From W425 sp964503235 (GTDB lineage Bacteria > Chloroflexota > Dehalococcoidia > Dehalococcoidales > RBG-16-60-22): a stretch of 64,000 bases of DNA. The stretch's first letter is position 1, and the number at the start of each line of letters is the position of its first letter. The DNA is taken from NCBI GenBank assembly GCA_964503235.1, contig CAZCZJ010000002.1, forward strand, positions 1-64,000, read 5' to 3'. The translations under genes were made by a program, and so were the position numbers. Below, in pieces: positions 41,688-50,372 of this stretch. Below the pieces are notes generated by a model. It searched no databases and was not told the origin of the DNA. It saw only the letters and a list, made by a program, of their open reading frames with translations.

Positions 41688-42007
41688 ATTCTATGTTATT
41701 CTAGGATACAATGCAAACAAGTAGTAAAAATTCAGACTGTTCCCTGCCATAACCCCTGACCGGGGTGTTTAAGAGGGGCTGGCGCCCCTCTTTCTATTTA
41801 TTCCCCCTCTTAAACAAGATAAAAATGCGCATTGAATAAAAATCAGTTTGAGAAGGGGATAAAGGTGGAGAGCATCTGAAATCAATCAAAACCATACAGG
41901 ACTCAAGAAGTCTTTCGTTGTCATTCAACTCTCAGCCAGCCATAATATTACAAATCCCAGTGAATTCGCTCTTATTATCCTCATTGTAACAGAGTAGAGG
42001 AGAAGTC
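41688..42007. other. Non-coding interval with a nested inverted repeat
   Basis: No convincing gene on either strand over about 320 bases. It holds the GTTTAAGAGGGG element at 41767-41815 and, at its right end, the ribosome site of the small ORF at 42008. The promoter of the double-cupin gene must also lie here, near its left end. Confidence 0.6.
41767..41815. repeat. Nested inverted repeat, related to 1998-2017
   Basis: GTTTAAGAGGGG (41767-41778) is matched by its complement CCCCTCTTAAAC at 41804-41815, and also forms a shorter hairpin with GCCCCTCTT (41784-41792). The two pairings are mutually exclusive. The inner hairpin matches the one at 1998-2017 almost base for base, pointing to a dispersed palindromic repeat. 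Confidence 0.65.
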
Positions 42008-42380
42008 ATGAGTGGAAATAACGTTAAATACCAATGCTCATGTAACCAGGAAAATATCCGGTGCTACTCTTACCAGGGCCGGACGGTAGCGCCGTGACTT
42101 CGGAACAGTCCCCGGTAAAAATCAGGAATGCCACTCAGGCTGTCGATGCTGTCCTGTCCTGCCTGCGTGAACAAAAAGTACCCGCGATTCCGGATGCAGA
42201 TACAAAATGGCATCAGAAGACCATAATTATTACTGGAAGGGAAGTATCCGGGCTGACGGCGTTATTCGGGAAGAAGTGGCTTTTAGAGAACTGCCCGTAC
42301 CGGAGGCTCGGAAGATAGCCGATGAATTTCTGTTGAAAACTAAAATTCCTCCCCCGAGGCCTGGCGGCTATGGTCATTGA
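42008..42380 (+). pseudogene. Set of three short overlapping frames, possibly one decayed gene
   Basis: A 29-codon ORF (42008-42097, MSGNNVKYQCSCNQENIR...) has a very good ribosome site, AGAGGAG. The frame +1 from it is open over 42061-42318 (protein-like VKIRNATQAVDAVLSCLREQ). The third frame is open to 42380 from an ATG at 42207 (57 codons, MASEDHNYYWKGSIRADG... then EEVAFRELPVPEARKIADEF). Amino-acid usage looks real first in the 5' part, then in the middle of frame two, then in frame three. That pattern suggests a gene of about 120 residues broken by two frameshifts, or a genuine short gene at 42207. No family recognised. Confidence 0.4.
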
Positions 42381-42437
42381 GAGTGGTAAATACTAATATT
42401 GACGATAGCCTGGAATATAGTTAAAATATTCTTTGAC

Positions 42438-42755
42438 ATGAAAAATAAAAAAATTATCTGCTTTGTGTTTACCCTTGCGGTTATTTTCCTTTTATCTCTT
42501 TATTTAACCTCCTGTGCGGCACCGGTTATTCATACGCCTTCTGACTGGTCTTTTAATATCACCTTTCCTTACTGGGGCTTCCCCTTCGGTTTTATCGGTC
42601 TAGCCCTTTATTTCCTGCCGACGATTATTGCTGCTGTTAGACGAAGCAAAAGTATATTAGGCATCGTACTGTTAAATATATTTCTCGGCTGGACCTTTAT
42701 CGGATGGGTAATATCCCTGGTATGGTCTCTGGTCGGCGAAGCCGGTAAAAATTAA
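42438..42755 (+). CDS. Small membrane lipoprotein with superinfection-immunity-type domain
   Basis: About 105 residues from the ATG at 42438. A signal peptide ends in a lipobox-like LYLTSCAAP (about 20-28). Two membrane segments follow (about 45-62 and 73-98). The last contains LLNIFLGWTFIGWVISLVWSL, the hallmark of the phage-derived superinfection immunity protein family. In cellular genomes this family is widespread and its role is unclear. It lies alone between small unknown genes. Confidence 0.68.
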   Translation: MKNKKIICFVFTLAVIFLLSLYLTSCAAPVIHTPSDWSFNITFPYWGFPFGFIGLALYFLPTIIAAVRRSKSILGIVLLNIFLGWTFIGWVISLVWSLVGEAGKN

Positions 42756-42838
42756 CTCCACGTCTTTTCATCAGGGCTGCTAACTTTATCCGTTCTTTTC
42801 CGTTCTAATATATGTAACAGATAAAGGTGGTAACTAAA

Positions 42839-43012
42839 ATGAAGGCTTTTCCAAACTTTTCGTTAAAACCAATCATGGATGAGATACTGGAGTCCATGCG
42901 TCAGGTCAACACGGTACCGGTTCCCGTCGAGTCAAAAGTATACCTTAGCCCGGTAGAAATACGGCGCTACGTTCGTAATCTCAGGAAAAACCGACAAACT
43001 GATACCGGTTAG
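42839..43012 (+). CDS. Small hypothetical protein
   Basis: 57 residues from the ATG at 42839, which has AAAGGTGG nine bases upstream; an in-frame GTG at 42827 overlaps that site. The sequence is MKAFPNFSLKPIMDEILE, then a Val/Pro-rich middle and a basic C-terminal helix (EIRRYVRNLRKNRQ). No known domain. Possibly a small regulatory or nucleic-acid-binding protein, but nothing beyond the basic tail supports this. Confidence 0.45.
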   Translation: MKAFPNFSLKPIMDEILESMRQVNTVPVPVESKVYLSPVEIRRYVRNLRKNRQTDTG

Positions 43013-43216
43013 ACGTCCCGACGATGTAAAAAAGATTGGGGGTACTTAACACTCAATGAAAATACCCCCAAGAGAATCTGAATCCACGACCCAATTCCTC
43101 GTCAGAAACGCTTATGTATCATGACGATATGCAGAATTATTTAGTTCCCGGTGTTAGCTCTTTACTCTAATCCCGGTCTATTTTAAACACCACGTTCCAG
43201 AACCAGTGCGTTTTTA

Positions 43217-43450
43217 TTAATATATGCTTAAAGAGAAGGAACTCATGACTATGGCGGCCAGAATAATACCCGCCATTGCCAGTAATGTAATCTTTATTTT
43301 AGTATCATCCTCAGCTTTAAATAAAGCCCCCCAGAGTAGTGCCAGCGGCATTATGAGGACACCGATAATATATAGCCATTTGACCTCGGCACCGTAGCCT
43401 ATAACTGTGAATATTATTCCCAATACTAGTGCAGCGAACATTTCCAACAT
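43217..43450 (-). CDS. Small integral membrane protein
   Basis: About 77 residues from the ATG at 43450, chosen because AAGGGAGGAC lies six bases upstream; the longer ATG at 43471 would place that site inside the gene. Three hydrophobic helices are evident (about 3-20, 26-44 and 55-75), with short charged loops (KAEDDTKIK). No family recognised. It stands alone on the minus strand. Confidence 0.6.
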   Translation of the reverse strand: MLEMFAALVLGIIFTVIGYGAEVKWLYIIGVLIMPLALLWGALFKAEDDTKIKITLLAMAGIILAAIVMSSFSLSIY

Positions 43451-43690
43451 GAATTTGTCCTCCCTTGTCATAGAAATAACAGCCTTGTTCAGCTATTTTT
43501 GGTAGTTTATGCTTCTCGGCTTTATTTGTCAACTAAGCCCTTTTCAGGCGGTTTTAACGCAATAAAACCTTAACATAATGTTAGTATTATTTTTCAACAC
43601 TATACTGACGGGCATAAATGCGTTAATAAATGTCTGAATGTTGCCTGCGTAGAGGAAAGCCAGCGCTTCATAGCCGTAGAGGTATATAGA

Positions 43691-43724
43691 TAAAAGAAAA
43701 GGCACAGCCGGAGTAGCTGTGCCC
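43691..43724 (-). terminator. Rho-independent terminator of the NuoE/NuoF/HoxU operon
   Basis: GGCACAGC and GCTGTGCC form a perfect eight-pair stem with a seven-base loop, followed on the minus strand by a T-rich run (TTTTCTTTTA). It lies about 30 bases after the stop of the last gene of the operon. Confidence 0.85.
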
Positions 43725-43752
43725 TCTTATTACCTGGAATATTATTACCGGT

Positions 43753-44460
43753 TTAGTCTTGAGATGCTGAAACCATTGCTCCGATTTCGGCATAGGGTAT
43801 TTTCACCCTCGGTAATTCCGGCTTGCCGTTTTCGCCCATTTTGATGGCTCCGGTGGGACAGACAAAAGCGCAATCCCCGCAGCCGATGCACTCTTCGCCC
43901 AGTTCGTAGGCATAAAACGGGGCGGCAACTTCTTTGTAAATGCCGCGGTTGACCAGGCTTATAGCCGATTTCCCGATGATTTCCTGGCAGGCCCTCACAC
44001 ATAGTCCGCAGAGAATGCAATCGTGGTCGCCCAAGGCGAATCTAGGTTTCTCGACCCCGTACTCCTCCGCAAGCTCCTGTATTATCTTGGTATTGGGACA
44101 TCTTGCCAGCAGAAGCTCGATAATGCCCTTACGCAGGTTCCGCACCCTCTCGGTATTTGTTTTCACGATGATGCCCTCCCGGGCCGGATACAGACAGGAG
44201 GCGACGAATCTGAAACTCTTCCCCTTGTCTTCGCTGACCTCGACGGTACACAGACGGCAGGCGCCGTAAGGTCGGACCGCGGGATGGTAACAGAGAGCCG
44301 GAATATTACCGATTCCTTGCTGACGCTGCAGGGCCTCGTATATGGTCTGCCCGCTCGACACGACGACATTTTTATCATCGACAGAGAAGTGCACGGCGTT
44401 GTTATCTTCGGCTTCCTCTATATCGACCGTTTTTTCGCTGCTAATCCAGTATTTAGTCAT
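43753..44460 (-). CDS. HoxU/NuoG-N-like Fe-S subunit
   Basis: 235 residues: 2Fe-2S ferredoxin domain (about 24-105, CYHPAVRPYGACRLC...C), the NuoG/HydA linker region with the position where a His-Cys cluster usually lies altered (ARCPNTKIIQELAEEYG), and two 4Fe-4S motifs (CILCGLCVRACQE; CIGCGDCAFVCPTGA). Length and order match HoxU and the N-part of HndD without the H-cluster domain, so no hydrogenase is attached. Ribosome site AGAAGGAG. It follows the NuoF-like gene by 12 bases. Confidence 0.87.
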   Translation of the reverse strand: MTKYWISSEKTVDIEEAEDNNAVHFSVDDKNVVVSSGQTIYEALQRQQGIGNIPALCYHPAVRPYGACRLCTVEVSEDKGKSFRFVASCLYPAREGIIVKTNTERVRNLRKGIIELLLARCPNTKIIQELAEEYGVEKPRFALGDHDCILCGLCVRACQEIIGKSAISLVNRGIYKEVAAPFYAYELGEECIGCGDCAFVCPTGAIKMGENGKPELPRVKIPYAEIGAMVSASQD

Positions 44461-44472
44461 TATTTTCTCCTT

Positions 44473-46353
44473 CTAACCTTTTATTACAGCATCGAACTTG
44501 CAGGAGTCATAGCAGGCTCCGCATTTGATGCACATTCCCTGATTAATCGTATGAGGCTCGCGCTTCTCTCCGGTAATCGCGTTCGTAGAGCAGGCACGTG
44601 CGCAGACACCACAGCCAGTGCACTTGTCGGCGTCGATACTGTACTCGATTAACTCCCGGCAAACACCGGCCGGGCATTTCTTATCGTTGATGTGGGCCAG
44701 GTATTCGTCTCTGAAGTACTTGAGAGTTGAAAGCACCGGATTGGCCGCCGAACGTCCCAGTGCACAGAGAGCGCCATCACTGAGTATTTCACCCAGGTCG
44801 GACATCGCATCCAAATCTTCCAGTTTACCCTCGCCGTGGCTGATTCTGTTGAGGATATCGCTCATCCTGGCCAGTCCTTCACGACAGGGCACGCACTTGC
44901 CGCAGGACTCACCTTTCAGGAAATCAATGAAGTACCGGGCGACATCAACCATGCAGTTGTCCTCGTCCATCACTATCATCCCGCCGGAGCCCATCATCGA
45001 GCCCAGTTTGGTCAGTTCATCGAAATCTACCGGCGTATCCAGGTACTCTTCGGGGATGCACCCGCCCGAGGGGCCGCCGGTTTGCACCGCTTTGAATTTC
45101 TTGCCTCCGGGAATGCCGCCGCCGATGTCGTATATCATTTCTCTCAGGGTGATACCCATGGGCACTTCTACCAGGCCGGAGTTATTTATCTTACCGACCA
45201 GTGAGAATATCATGGTTCCCTTGCTGCCGTCCGTACCGATTTTCGAGTACCAGTCAGCGCCCTTGTTGATTATCAGCGGTATATTTGCCCAGGTTTTAAC
45301 ATTGTTTAGCAGGCTGGGCTTGTCCCAGAGACCTTTTTCGGACATGTGGACGTATTTGGCTTTGGGCTCACCTATCTTCCCTTCGAGAGAAGCTATCAGG
45401 GCGCTGGACTCGCCGCAGACAAAGGCGCCGCCGCCCTTATTGATGGTTATGGTAAAATCGAAGCCGGAGCCCAGGATATTCTCCCCGAGGAAGCCGTAGT
45501 CCATGGCTTGCTCTAACGCTATGATGGCATGCTCTACGGCCAAGGGATATTCATTGCGCACATATATAAAACCGTGGTTAGAGCCGATGGCGTAGGCGCC
45601 GATAATCATTCCCTCGATAACGCTGTGAGGATTACCCTCCAGGATACTGCGGTCCTGATAAGCACCGGGGTCTCCCTCGTCGGCGTTGCAGAGTACGTAT
45701 TTTATATCACCCTCGGCTTTAAGGCAGGACTGCCATTTGCGTCCGGTGGGAAAGCCGCCGCCGCCCCTGCCTCTTAGACCGGATTTGGTGACTTCATTGA
45801 TGATTTTCTCCGGGGTTAACTGGAAAAGGGCTTTGCTCAAAGCGGAATAGCCTCCCGCGGCGATATATTGCTCGATATCGGTCGGGTCTATCTCGCCATT
45901 CGCGCCCAGAATCAGGCGGGTCTGTCTTTTATAGAACGGAACGTCCGGTTCGTAGGTGATTTCCTCATTTGTGGCCGGGTCGGTATAGAGAAGCCGCTGA
46001 ATGGTCTTGCCCTGGAGTACGGTCTCGGCGACAATCTCCGGTACATCCTCGGGCTGTACATGCTGGTAAAAGACCTTCTTGGGACCGATCAACACTACCG
46101 GGCCCCGCTCGCAGAAGCCGTGGCAGCCCGTTTCCTTGAATTCAATTTTCGCCTGGAGCTCGAGTCGTTCGATTTCTTCGGCGAAGGCATCAACGACCGC
46201 CTCGGCACCCGAGGCACGACAACCGGTACCGCCGCATACGGATATCAGGATGCGGCTGGTGTCCTTATCATCAATAAGAGCCTGGCGGAGTTCCTCTAAC
46301 TTCTCGATGCTTTTAAGTCTTTTATCTAACAGTTTCCTAACTTGCTCAACCAT
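44473..46353 (-). CDS. NuoF/HndC-like NADH-binding flavoprotein with C-terminal ferredoxin domain
   Basis: 626 residues. Thioredoxin-like 2Fe-2S domain (about 30-120, CGGTGCRASG and CHGFCERGP); FMN/NADH core (GLRGRGGGGFPTGRKWQ near 190; NADEGDPGAYQDR); SLBB; N3 cluster (SCGKCVPCREG...C); and two added 4Fe-4S motifs at the end (CTGCGVCARACS; CIKCGACYDSCKFDAV). This is the form found in bifurcating hydrogenases and related diaphorases (HydB/HndC). Similar to the first half of the fusion protein at 36141 but without the GltD part. Confidence 0.92.
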   Translation of the reverse strand: MVEQVRKLLDKRLKSIEKLEELRQALIDDKDTSRILISVCGGTGCRASGAEAVVDAFAEEIERLELQAKIEFKETGCHGFCERGPVVLIGPKKVFYQHVQPEDVPEIVAETVLQGKTIQRLLYTDPATNEEITYEPDVPFYKRQTRLILGANGEIDPTDIEQYIAAGGYSALSKALFQLTPEKIINEVTKSGLRGRGGGGFPTGRKWQSCLKAEGDIKYVLCNADEGDPGAYQDRSILEGNPHSVIEGMIIGAYAIGSNHGFIYVRNEYPLAVEHAIIALEQAMDYGFLGENILGSGFDFTITINKGGGAFVCGESSALIASLEGKIGEPKAKYVHMSEKGLWDKPSLLNNVKTWANIPLIINKGADWYSKIGTDGSKGTMIFSLVGKINNSGLVEVPMGITLREMIYDIGGGIPGGKKFKAVQTGGPSGGCIPEEYLDTPVDFDELTKLGSMMGSGGMIVMDEDNCMVDVARYFIDFLKGESCGKCVPCREGLARMSDILNRISHGEGKLEDLDAMSDLGEILSDGALCALGRSAANPVLSTLKYFRDEYLAHINDKKCPAGVCRELIEYSIDADKCTGCGVCARACSTNAITGEKREPHTINQGMCIKCGACYDSCKFDAVIKG

Positions 46354-46372
46354 TTTTTAGCCTTCCTTACGT

Positions 46373-46870
46373 CTATTCGTACTTTTTCAGGATTTTGTCG
46401 AGTTTATCCGGGGTTACCTTGCTTTCGTATTTGCCATCGACTACCACTACGGGACCGAGAGCGCAGCAACCCAGACAGTTGGCGGTCTCCAGCGAAAACC
46501 TCATATCTTCCGTCGTTTCGCCGGGTTTCAGTTCATAGTCCCTTTCCATCTTATCGACGAGTCTCTGCCCGCCTTTGATATGGCAGGCTGTGCCGAGGCA
46601 GACGGTTATGGTATGGCGTCCTCTCGGTTTCAGGCTGAATGCCTGGAAAAACGTGGCTACACTGAAAACCTGGCTTAGAGGAATTTCCAGCTTCTGGCTT
46701 ATCCTGATGAGGACATCCTGAGGGATGTAATTGAACTCAGCCTGAACGTCCTGCAATAAAGATATCAATTGCTCCTTTTTATCAATGTAGCTTTCTATCA
46801 GGTTTTCAACCTTCTCGGCGTTGCTTTCCAAGATGGTTTGAATCGTGATGAAATCCAGACTAGTATCCAC
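46373..46870 (-). CDS. nuoE: NuoE/HndA-like [2Fe-2S] subunit
   Basis: 165 residues of the NuoE family with CLGTACHIKGG (about 91) and CLGCCALGPVVVVDG (about 131). GTG start with AGGAGGT seven bases upstream. It is first of a three-gene operon (E, F, U) that ends in a terminator. The set forms a complete diaphorase that oxidises or reduces NAD(H), but its catalytic partner is not next to it. It is divergent from a NarL-type regulator gene. Confidence 0.9.
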   Translation of the reverse strand: MDTSLDFITIQTILESNAEKVENLIESYIDKKEQLISLLQDVQAEFNYIPQDVLIRISQKLEIPLSQVFSVATFFQAFSLKPRGRHTITVCLGTACHIKGGQRLVDKMERDYELKPGETTEDMRFSLETANCLGCCALGPVVVVDGKYESKVTPDKLDKILKKYE

Positions 46871-47125
46871 TGATATACCTCCTGTATTGCCTTCCTAATT
46901 CCAGTGTATAACTCACGGATACGGCTTCCATCCGTTATAACACGCCTTTACATTACATAAACCCCTCTAGTTGCGGAGCGTCTTCCACTAGTGAAGTTGC
47001 GGTTATGCCTTCCTGAGACAGGTGTAATCCGCCGAGTGAAAACACCTTTATACCAAAAATGATACGTATATTACACGGTATACAGGTAACAAATATTCTG
47101 ATATCATGATATTGGGGTAGTATTG

Positions 47126-47791
47126 ATGAGCGATATCACTATAGTTCTGGGAGAAGACCACCTGATAACACGCCAGGGTATCCTCCGCCTGCTGGAAGAC
47201 GAGGAAGGCTTGACGATAGTAGGCGAAGCCAGCAATGGCGAAGAGGCGGTGCAAATGGTCACCGATTTGAAGCCGGATGTGGTAATCATGGATATCGCCA
47301 TGCCCAAGTTAAATGGCATTGAAGCTACCCGACAAATCAAGGTGAGTAATCCTCGTATCGGGGTGCTGATACTCAGCGCCTACGATGATGACGAGTATGT
47401 TTTTGCCATGCTTAAAGCCGGAGCCGCGGGCTACTTGTTGAAAAGCGTCAGCGGCGATGAGCTGGTTCGCGCCATTAAAGCTATTCACAATGGTGAATCC
47501 GTACTGGCCCCCGTTATTGCCAAGAAAGTAATGAATTATTTTACAAATCAGAATAAGATACCTTCGGTTAAAGAAGACTCCGAACACCTCAGCAACCGGG
47601 AGCTGGACATTATCAAGCTGGCGGCCAAGGGCTTGACTAATAAAGAGATTGCCGACAAGCTTCACCTCAGCTATCGTACTATCGAAGGCCATATGAGGGA
47701 TGTTTTCAACAAGCTGGGAGTCGGCTCCCGTACCGAGGCTGTTCTCTTTGGCCTGAGAAAAGGCTGGTTTACCCTGGAGGAATTAGCGTAG
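47126..47791 (+). CDS. NarL/FixJ-family response regulator
   Basis: About 221 residues from the ATG at 47126 (a TTG sits directly before it). Receiver: ITIVLGEDHLITRQG, phospho-acceptor in VVIMDIAMPKLNG, switch Ser in ILSAYDDDE, YLLKSVS. LuxR-type HTH near the end: LSNRELDIIKLAAKGLTNKEIA and RTIEGHMRDVFNKLGVGSR. Immediately upstream of a PAS-type kinase, with which it forms a pair. The region between it and the divergent nuoE gene probably carries both promoters. Confidence 0.93.
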   Translation: MSDITIVLGEDHLITRQGILRLLEDEEGLTIVGEASNGEEAVQMVTDLKPDVVIMDIAMPKLNGIEATRQIKVSNPRIGVLILSAYDDDEYVFAMLKAGAAGYLLKSVSGDELVRAIKAIHNGESVLAPVIAKKVMNYFTNQNKIPSVKEDSEHLSNRELDIIKLAAKGLTNKEIADKLHLSYRTIEGHMRDVFNKLGVGSRTEAVLFGLRKGWFTLEELA

Positions 47792-47839
47792 TCTCCTCGG
47801 CTGACCGGGGAAATATTAACTGCTGTATAAATAATAGAT

Positions 47840-48922
47840 ATGCCATTAAGTTCAAAAACGCTTGCAAAAATCGTTGACGGTTCGGCTATACCCCTGTTCG
47901 TGATTAACAAAGAGCATGTAATTACCCACTGGAATAATGCTCTCGAGGCTCTATCCGGCAAAAAAAAAGACGACGTCATCGGCAGGGACGACCACTGGAA
48001 GGCATTCTACAGTGAAAAAAGACCTTCTATGGCTGACCTCATTGTGGAAGGAGCATCCGCTGAGGAGATAGAGGTATATTACCGCGGTAAGTTTAAAAAA
48101 TCTCCCTTAATCGAAGACGCCTATGAAGCTGAAGACTTCTTCCCGCATCTGGGTAACAAAGGTATATGGCTTCATTTTACCGCCAGTCCCGTCAAAGATG
48201 ATGATGGGGAAATTTATGGCGCTATTGAAACCCTGGTGGATATTACCGAACGCAAAAATCTGGAAGACAATTTACGTTTCTTTTTACAGCAGATAACCAG
48301 AGCCCAGGAAGAAGAGCGGAAATATATCGCTCGCGAGCTTCACGACGATATGGCACAGATTCTGGGGTCTCTTTCGCGGCGACTGGACAATCTCCTCAGG
48401 AAGGAGCACAATTTTGGGACAAGCGAGGCCTCAACTCTACAAGATATCCAGGCTCTTCTGAATCAGGGATTGCAGTCTTTAAACGGCTTTATTCAAAACT
48501 TACGTCCTTCCTTGCTGGATGATTTGGGTTTGATACCGGCGCTGAGGTCGCTTACGAATAACCTTGAAAAGACCGATGGTACGCTTGCCGATTTTAAGGT
48601 AATTGGAGAGGAAAGACGGCTCACCAACGAAATTGAATTATCGCTGTTTCGTATTGTCCAGGAGGCACTCAATAACGTCAGTAAGCATGCTCAGGCAACC
48701 GAGGTAAACGTAACGGCTGAGTTTAGCGAAAGTGCGATAAAATTAACCGTAAGTGATAACGGCAAGGGATTCGAACTCCAGGGAAGCATGGACGACCTGC
48801 CACGCATCGGTCAACTCGGACTGATGGGTATGCAGGAACGGGTATGGTTATTAGGCGGCTCTATAGAAGTGAATTCGGAACCGGGTAAAGGGACCGAGTT
48901 AAAGGTTGACGTCCCGGCTTGA
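47840..48922 (+). CDS. PAS-domain sensor kinase of the NarX/DegS class
   Basis: 360 residues, no membrane segment. A PAS domain (about 5-140; VIGRDDHWKAFYSE, then GETLVDITERKNL) is followed by HisKA_3 with EERKYIARELHDDMAQIL (about 155-172) and HATPase (about 265-358; SDNGKGFE and GQLGLMGMQERVWLLGG). It phosphorylates the regulator encoded 48 bases upstream. No clear ribosome site; translation may be coupled or leaderless-like. Confidence 0.9.
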   Translation: MPLSSKTLAKIVDGSAIPLFVINKEHVITHWNNALEALSGKKKDDVIGRDDHWKAFYSEKRPSMADLIVEGASAEEIEVYYRGKFKKSPLIEDAYEAEDFFPHLGNKGIWLHFTASPVKDDDGEIYGAIETLVDITERKNLEDNLRFFLQQITRAQEEERKYIARELHDDMAQILGSLSRRLDNLLRKEHNFGTSEASTLQDIQALLNQGLQSLNGFIQNLRPSLLDDLGLIPALRSLTNNLEKTDGTLADFKVIGEERRLTNEIELSLFRIVQEALNNVSKHAQATEVNVTAEFSESAIKLTVSDNGKGFELQGSMDDLPRIGQLGLMGMQERVWLLGGSIEVNSEPGKGTELKVDVPA

Positions 48923-49021
48923 ATGACAAAAAATAACCACCAGGGTAATATTCATTAACCACAGAGCATTTTATTACCGGGCTCGCCGGGATATTTTCAA
49001 ATGGCAGTTGGTCTGGATTCC

Positions 49022-50149
49022 TTACTTGGCATCAGGCTTCTTCCGCGCCGCTCGCTGCTTGTCCAGTTCCTCCTCCGATTCGGCGCCTTTCAGGTCGAAG
49101 AATACCAGAGTATCTCTTTCCTCTTCTTTGACCAACTTTTTGTAGGCCTTTTCCGTGAGCTTGGGCGCATAGTGACACTGGAACATAATAAAAGGACGTT
49201 GTATTTTACCGTACCTTACGGGACCATGGACGACACCCGCTGGCATAAAAGTCAGTCCTGACTTACCCGTTCCGTCATAATATTCCATCTCCGTACCCAT
49301 CCAATCCCCTCCCCCTTCCAACCCGGATACCTGTGGATTGTTCCAGTCTATGCCCAGTGTCCCCATTGCCTCGGGGTCATTATGCGAATGCGGACCGTGC
49401 TCCGGCCAGGGTTGGGGTTCGATAAACAGGGCCCAGAAGTGATGGCACCCCTTGATAACATCATCATCGACGAACACCAGGGTCTGCGGCAGCCGCCCGA
49501 ATTTGTACTGCTTCTTCTCCGGGCTGAGTTCGCTGAAGAAGTACTTGCCGTATTTCGTCTCTCCCGGCGCCGTAGCTCTGGCCGGTTCTTCCTCCGCCGG
49601 TGCCGCTTTCAATGCATTGGCGAGTTCCTGAATTTTCTGGTACTGCTCTGCTACTTCCTCGTCGGTCTGTGTGCCATCGAAATCGAAGAAGGCCATCTTG
49701 TCACGCTCGGTCTCAGGCACCAGCTCCATACATGGTGTTTCGGTGAGCCTTGGAGCGTCCACCGCCTGGATGAAGATGAAGGGTCTTCTCAGGTTCCTGA
49801 ACCTTATGGGGCCGTGTATCAGGCCGGCAGGAATATACACCAGGTTGGATTCCGTGAAGACATGCCTCTCCATCTCCGGGCCGATGCACATCTCCACCTC
49901 ACACCCCAGGTCATGGATATTGTCGGGATTCGATCCCAGGAATACCAGCAGTTCGTCGTCGGCATGGGTATGAGGCCCGTGTACGGGTCGAGGCAGGGAT
50001 GTAACCCAGGAGGCCACGAAGTGATTGCTTCCCTTGATGATACTATCGTCGGTAAACACTATCGTTTGTGGCCACCGTGCGAATCCCCGGTTTCTCTGCT
50101 CGGAGGATAACTCACTCAGACGTAAACTGGCATATTTCTTCTCTTCCAT
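49022..50149 (-). CDS. Double-cupin protein, both metal sites intact
   Basis: 375 residues with two cupin halves separated by an Ala/Glu/Pro-rich linker (about 170-200). Each half has the HxHxxxE set (GPHTHADDE at about 58; GPHSHNDPE at about 253) and the closing His (PAGLIHGP; PAGVVHGP), so two metals can bind. Each half ends in TERDKMAFFDFDG or EERDTLVFFDLKG. It is a relative of 40794-41687 and 56170-57024 and lies at the 3' end of the GlcDEF-like gene set. An oxygenase, isomerase or lyase role is possible; nothing in sequence decides it. Confidence 0.78.
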   Translation of the reverse strand: MEEKKYASLRLSELSSEQRNRGFARWPQTIVFTDDSIIKGSNHFVASWVTSLPRPVHGPHTHADDELLVFLGSNPDNIHDLGCEVEMCIGPEMERHVFTESNLVYIPAGLIHGPIRFRNLRRPFIFIQAVDAPRLTETPCMELVPETERDKMAFFDFDGTQTDEEVAEQYQKIQELANALKAAPAEEEPARATAPGETKYGKYFFSELSPEKKQYKFGRLPQTLVFVDDDVIKGCHHFWALFIEPQPWPEHGPHSHNDPEAMGTLGIDWNNPQVSGLEGGGDWMGTEMEYYDGTGKSGLTFMPAGVVHGPVRYGKIQRPFIMFQCHYAPKLTEKAYKKLVKEEERDTLVFFDLKGAESEEELDKQRAARKKPDAK

Positions 50150-50372
50150 CTCTGTTATTCTCCTTTTTTCTAATAATCAAATAGTTATCTTTATCCATAC
50201 TTTCAAATTATTTTGCATATGGTAACTGTAGAATAGTCTTTACCCGTAATGTTGTCAACGCCTGCGGCCTATCCGGGAGTAATCTGCGGTCGGTTTGAGC
50301 CCCTGAGATGGGCGGCGGACACCTTTCTGCTGGAGACCCATGGCATTAAAGAACAGCTTCAGTCTTCAGTAT

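Noticed and set aside
42438..42755. Evidence of a prophage from the superinfection-immunity-type protein
   Set aside because: This small membrane family is widespread in bacterial chromosomes, and no other phage gene is near.
44618..45499. Long plus-strand ORF of 293 codons opposite the NuoF-like gene
   Set aside because: It is the antisense shadow of a clearly real NuoF gene and its product is a low-information Ser/Pro/Leu mixture with no domain.
43753..46870. Bifurcating [FeFe] hydrogenase operon
   Set aside because: The HoxU-like gene lacks the H-cluster domain, and a terminator follows directly.
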